From Promethearchaeota archaeon (lineage in GTDB: Archaea > Asgardarchaeota > Lokiarchaeia > Sigynarchaeales > MK-D1): 17,403 nucleotides of DNA. The position numbers and the translations under genes are program-made. The stretch covers positions 1-17,403 of the forward strand of contig JAEOTN010000539.1 in assembly GCA_016839865.1 (NCBI GenBank), in the 5' to 3' direction. Shown here piece by piece: positions 14,831 through 17,403 of this stretch; within the stretch, counting starts at the first letter, position 1; every line of letters starts with the position of its first letter. Below the pieces are notes generated by a model that saw nothing but the letters and a program-made list of their open reading frames with translations, had not been told where the DNA came from and did not search any database.

Positions 14831-15391
14831 CTTGTATATAAAAATCTCGAGATCTTCCACTCGTTTTTTTGAACGTAGTAAAAAGTCATTTTCTCCATAA
14901 CGTGAAAACCAATTTTTAAAACGTTGTTCAATAGATACTTTCTTCACTCCAATGAAATATTTATCAGACAAACATACAATTTTTTCTTCGATAGACGCTG
15001 GTAAATAATCTTTAGGAGGTAAACCAAAAGTTTCCGCTTCTTCTTCAGAAATGCCACCTAAAATATGTGTTTCAGCTATCCGTGCGAGTTGTTCGCTGAA
15101 CTTTAGATCTTCTCGTATAATTTGACCCCCAATTACTGCATGGTCATAATCATGAGTCTTAATCCGACCTATATCATGTAAGATTGAACCAATTCGTACT
15201 AATTTTAGATTGATAGGTACAATGCTAATTTGAGTAGCGAGTTTAATTGCTTGTCTGGATACTGCTAGCACATGATTAATTATATTTTTCGACAGATTCA
15301 TCTCTTGTAATATCTTAATTGCTTCGGTTTTAGATGGGATATATCCTATAACTGGGGTTTCATTAATATCATCATCTTCGAAGTAGTGCAT
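14816..15391 (-). CDS. HDIG-domain metal-dependent phosphohydrolase
   Basis: A 191-residue HD-superfamily protein. The metal ligands are visible in order: H40 in INHVLAVSRQA, the HD pair H72-D73 in LHDIGRIKTH, H84 in YDHAVIGG, H109 in ETHILGG and D143 in LSDKYF. The layout and length resemble the archaeal HDIG family TIGR00295, whose members are single-domain and of unknown substrate; nucleotide or cyclic-nucleotide phosphohydrolysis would be usual for this fold. The C-terminus (150-191) is basic and helical. The ribosome site AGGAGACGATC before the ATG is strong. The gene is convergent with leuD (15-base overlap) and is 137 bases downstream of dinB on the same strand, probably with its own promoter. 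No fused sensor or regulatory domain is present. Confidence 0.82.
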   Translation of the reverse strand: MHYFEDDDINETPVIGYIPSKTEAIKILQEMNLSKNIINHVLAVSRQAIKLATQISIVPINLKLVRIGSILHDIGRIKTHDYDHAVIGGQIIREDLKFSEQLARIAETHILGGISEEEAETFGLPPKDYLPASIEEKIVCLSDKYFIGVKKVSIEQRFKNWFSRYGENDFLLRSKKRVEDLEIFIYKLMFP

Positions 15392-15393
15392 TT

Positions 15394-15404
15394 GATCGTC
15401 TCCT
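15394..15404 (-). promoter_or_regulatory. Shine-Dalgarno site of the HD-domain gene
   Basis: Minus-strand AGGAGACGATC, close to the GGAGGTGATC archaeal consensus, lies just before the ATG at 15391. An AT-rich TTAATATT about 40 bases before the ATG is a possible TATA box. Confidence 0.55.
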
Positions 15405-15528
15405 GTATCCTAAACGATATTTTTGAATATTAATCTAAAATCTTTTGTTTATTTGTTTAATCTCCCGAAAAAGCATATCATAGATAGAAACCAATTGATA
15501 TTCATATTTATGACGTGGTTAGTCCCAA

Positions 15529-16629
15529 TCAAATATAATCTGTAATTTGAGTCTGAATATGTGTTTTATCTTGTTCTAAATTGGAAAATCTCACTCCAAT
15601 TAAACGAACTTTTGATTTCTCTGTGTAAAAACTTTCGTACATTTCTAGTAATACTTTGTAAGCTCTATCTTTGTCACACAATGCGGTTGTCATAGTTTTC
15701 GATCGTGTATAGGTTATAAATCCCCTTAAGCGTATTTTCATTGTAATAGTTGAATATCGAAATTTCTGTTCTACTAATATATCATGAATCCGGGAGTTAA
15801 GTTCACTTAATTTTTCTATGATTTTATGAGAATCTGCTTCATCCTCCATGAATGTTCGTTCTTTTCCAATACTTTTTCGATTATAATGTTGTTTCACTGG
15901 TCGTGAGTCCAATCCCATTACAAAATTCCAAATCCACACACCATGATCCCCAAAATTTTGAACAAGCTTGCTTAAACCCGCTGAATAAAGATCCTTGATA
16001 GTAAAAATACCTTTATTATAAAATGTGTATTTTGATTTTTTACCAATTCCTGGTATTTTTGTAATTTCCATAGGTCCCAAAAATTGTTGGACCTTATCAC
16101 GCTCTATAATTGTGATTCCATTAGGTTTATTGAAATCTGAGGCGATTTTTGATATCGTTTTCGTATGAGAAACTCCAATTGAACAAGTTATTCCAACTTC
16201 ATCTAATATTTTGATTTGTATAAGCTTAGCAATTTTAAAAGCATCAATATAAGTAGAGCATTTGTCTGTAAAATCTAAATATGCTTCATCGATGCTTGTT
16301 TGTTGAAAATCCACATCAAAACCTTTCAATAGATTCATAACTTGTCCAGAAGCCTCATGATATTTTTCATATCTCCCGTGGAGGTAGACACCATGAGGAC
16401 ATAACTTATATGCCTTGGAAATTGGCATTGCACTGTGTAGTCCAAATTTCCGTGCTTCATAAGAACAAGTAGTGACAACTCCCCGTCCTAATCCTTTTTT
16501 TGGATCTGCTCCAATAATCACCGGTTTTCCTACTAATGATGGATCATCTCGTATTTCGATTGCTGCGAAAAATGCATCTATGTCTACGTGGAATATCTTT
16601 TTGTTATCACTTGATTCCTGAGAACCCAT
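15529..16629 (-). CDS. dinB: DNA polymerase IV, Y-family translesion polymerase
   Basis: A 366-residue Y-family polymerase that copies damaged templates. Catalytic carboxylates are D16 in HVDIDAFFA, and D114 and E115 in TSIDEAYLDF; F21 is at the usual steric-gate position. Also present are SYEARKFG (57-64), the GVSHTKTISKIASDFNKPNG block (152-171), the helix-hairpin-helix thumb KIPGIGKKSKYTF (191-203) and a little-finger domain (about 248-345). The last eight residues, QTQITDYI, fit the PIP-box pattern QxxIxxY at the extreme C-terminus, which would tether it to the PCNA clamp. Length is typical of archaeal DinB/Dpo4. The gene looks intact, and no SOS-type operator is evident upstream. The start is the first ATG; it lacks a clear ribosome site. 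Confidence 0.94.
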   Translation of the reverse strand: MGSQESSDNKKIFHVDIDAFFAAIEIRDDPSLVGKPVIIGADPKKGLGRGVVTTCSYEARKFGLHSAMPISKAYKLCPHGVYLHGRYEKYHEASGQVMNLLKGFDVDFQQTSIDEAYLDFTDKCSTYIDAFKIAKLIQIKILDEVGITCSIGVSHTKTISKIASDFNKPNGITIIERDKVQQFLGPMEITKIPGIGKKSKYTFYNKGIFTIKDLYSAGLSKLVQNFGDHGVWIWNFVMGLDSRPVKQHYNRKSIGKERTFMEDEADSHKIIEKLSELNSRIHDILVEQKFRYSTITMKIRLRGFITYTRSKTMTTALCDKDRAYKVLLEMYESFYTEKSKVRLIGVRFSNLEQDKTHIQTQITDYI

Positions 16630-16752
16630 CCTTTATCTTTTCATAAATAGGATTTGAATGTTATAATTGAGAATTGTGTTCATGTACTCTATCACTTTAA
16701 TGGGATATAAATCGTAAAAGCAAAACCTTAGTTCTTGTTCCTTGTCACAATT

Positions 16753-16765
16753 TGGATTAAATCCA
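16753..16765. repeat. 13-bp palindrome in the dinB divergent region
   Basis: TGGATT-A-AATCCA is a perfect inverted repeat with 6-bp arms and a one-base centre. It could be an operator half-site pair, but it is more than 100 bases from either gene's expected promoter and may be chance. Confidence 0.3.
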
Positions 16766-16827
16766 GATCAGAATTTAATATTATCAAGGAAAAAAGATTT
16801 TTTAACACCTCAATATAAGATAGAGTA

Positions 16828-16850
16828 ATCGGAAGAATAACATCGGAAGA
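16828..16850 (+). repeat. Two direct ATCGGAAGA repeats upstream of the ectodomain gene
   Basis: ATCGGAAGA occurs at 16828-16836 and again at 16842-16850, a 14-base start-to-start spacing, about 40-65 bases before the TATA box. The position suits a transcription-factor site. Confidence 0.4.
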
Positions 16851-16887
16851 GTTAAAGAATCATCTCTTGTATGTAATATTCTTGTAA

Positions 16888-16900
16888 CGAAAAATTTATA
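16888..16900 (+). promoter_or_regulatory. BRE/TATA promoter of the ectodomain gene
   Basis: CGAAAAATTTATA is a close match to an archaeal BRE plus TATA box. Transcription is expected near 16923, giving a leader of about 17 bases that contains AGGTG (16926-16930) nine bases before the ATG. Confidence 0.6.
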
Positions 16901-16939
16901 CAAAATCAGAATCTTGTTAGGAATTAGGTGTAAAACAAC

Positions 16940-17403
16940 ATGGGAAAAGCTAAATTAGCATTAGGGATTATTCTATTTGTAATTGGCGCTGGAATACTCC
17001 CTACGGGATATGTATTGCACAATAATATTGAAAATCAACTAGATGCTGCTATACCTCAAACATTGTTAACTGTTCGAGAACAATTTTTACCAGAAGCAGA
17101 AGAAATGATAAAATTTGAAGCAATTTCTCCATCATTCTTAGGTGTTAGAGATGTATTGACCCCTCTCATACCTTATTTGCTCAATGGTTCAATTACTGCA
17201 AATGCTATCAATCAAACTATTGATGGTCTTGCGGGATCAGTTGGATATCCTCTCGCTATTCAAATGTTTTTCAATGATCCAATATGGTCGACCTCAACAG
17301 GTGGAGCTTTTCCTATAAATAGCATTTCCGAAGTAATGGGCCAACCCCTCGGATTCACAGCACTAGCTCAAAATAATACTCTATTTGGAAATGGTACCTA
17401 TCC
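16940..17403 (+). CDS. N-terminally anchored ectodomain protein, 3' end outside window
   Basis: The frame opens with ATG at 16940 and runs to the window edge without a stop (154 residues seen). A short basic N-terminus (MGKAK) leads to one hydrophobic segment (about 6-26, rich in Gly and Ile), which could be an uncleaved anchor or a signal peptide. The following residues look extracellular: amphipathic helices (NIENQLDAAIPQTLL, EQFLPEAEEMI), then a region rich in Asn, Ser and Gly with four N-X-S/T sequons (NGS, NQT, NNT, NGT). The presence of a good BRE/TATA box and AGGTG ribosome site supports the start. I do not recognise the family. An anchor followed by a large glycosylated ectodomain recalls CD36/LIMP-2-type topology, but there is no sequence match I can point to. 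Confidence 0.7.
   Translation, partial: MGKAKLALGIILFVIGAGILPTGYVLHNNIENQLDAAIPQTLLTVREQFLPEAEEMIKFEAISPSFLGVRDVLTPLIPYLLNGSITANAINQTIDGLAGSVGYPLAIQMFFNDPIWSTSTGGAFPINSISEVMGQPLGFTALAQNNTLFGNGTY

Larger units (their letters stand above)
16630..16939. other. 310-bp divergent intergenic region
   Basis: This gap separates dinB (minus) from the anchored ectodomain gene (plus). I see no tRNA, no convincing small ORF and no CRISPR-like repeat. It contains a 13-bp palindrome (16753-16765), a pair of 9-bp direct repeats (16828-16850) and a good BRE/TATA element for the rightward gene (16888-16900). Confidence 0.6.

Noticed and set aside
16630..16939. Possible tRNA or small RNA in the longest gap
   Set aside because: No cloverleaf arms, T-loop GTTCRA-type sequence or CCA end could be found; the palindrome is too short for a structured RNA.

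Overview
This is an AT-rich (about one-third G+C by eye), gene-dense stretch that reads as an archaeal chromosome. The archaeal signs are a DRG-type Obg GTPase with a C-terminal TGS domain, an archaeal-style HDIG phosphohydrolase, a DinB polymerase ending in a PIP-box-like tail, BRE/TATA-like promoter elements, T-tract ends, strong GGAGGTGA-type ribosome sites, and surface proteins crowded with N-X-S/T sequons. Several metabolic genes look bacterial (AroK, AroE, IlvE). A mixed-ancestry archaeon such as an Asgard lineage would fit, but that placement is inference, not something the sequence proves. I see no rRNA, tRNA, CRISPR array, transposase or phage gene.

Layout. Positions 1-1204 (+) hold the end of a multi-pass membrane protein and a HAD phosphatase. 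Positions 1282-3257 (+) hold a compact regulatory cluster: a protein whose N-terminus looks like a ribbon-helix-helix DNA-binding domain, a REC-coiled coil-PAS response regulator overlapping it by one base, and a small unknown protein. Positions 3376-9631 are amino-acid metabolism: branched-chain aminotransferase (+), shikimate kinase with a membrane partner (-), shikimate dehydrogenase (+), the DRG GTPase (-), type I dehydroquinate dehydratase and a class I/II aminotransferase (-). Positions 9709-11214 (-) hold a sequon-rich membrane-anchored surface protein and a zinc-type adenylate kinase. Positions 11331-12985 (+) hold two adjacent paralogous membrane proteins with left-handed beta-helix domains. 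Positions 13031-14830 (+) encode both subunits of an isopropylmalate-dehydratase-type enzyme. Positions 14816-16629 (-) hold the HD phosphohydrolase and DinB. From 16940 to the right edge is the start of an anchored ectodomain protein.

How they fit together. AroD, AroE and AroK are three consecutive shikimate-pathway steps (dehydroquinate to shikimate-3-phosphate), spread over three transcription units on both strands, with an aminotransferase that may finish an aromatic or related amino acid. IlvE and LeuCD belong to branched-chain amino-acid synthesis. Three convergent gene pairs overlap at their 3' ends.

Most worth a second look: the RHH/REC-PAS cluster, in which the first gene seems to need an AUU start to keep its DNA-binding strand; the tandem membrane beta-helix pair; and the bacterial-type shikimate kinase in an archaeal setting.
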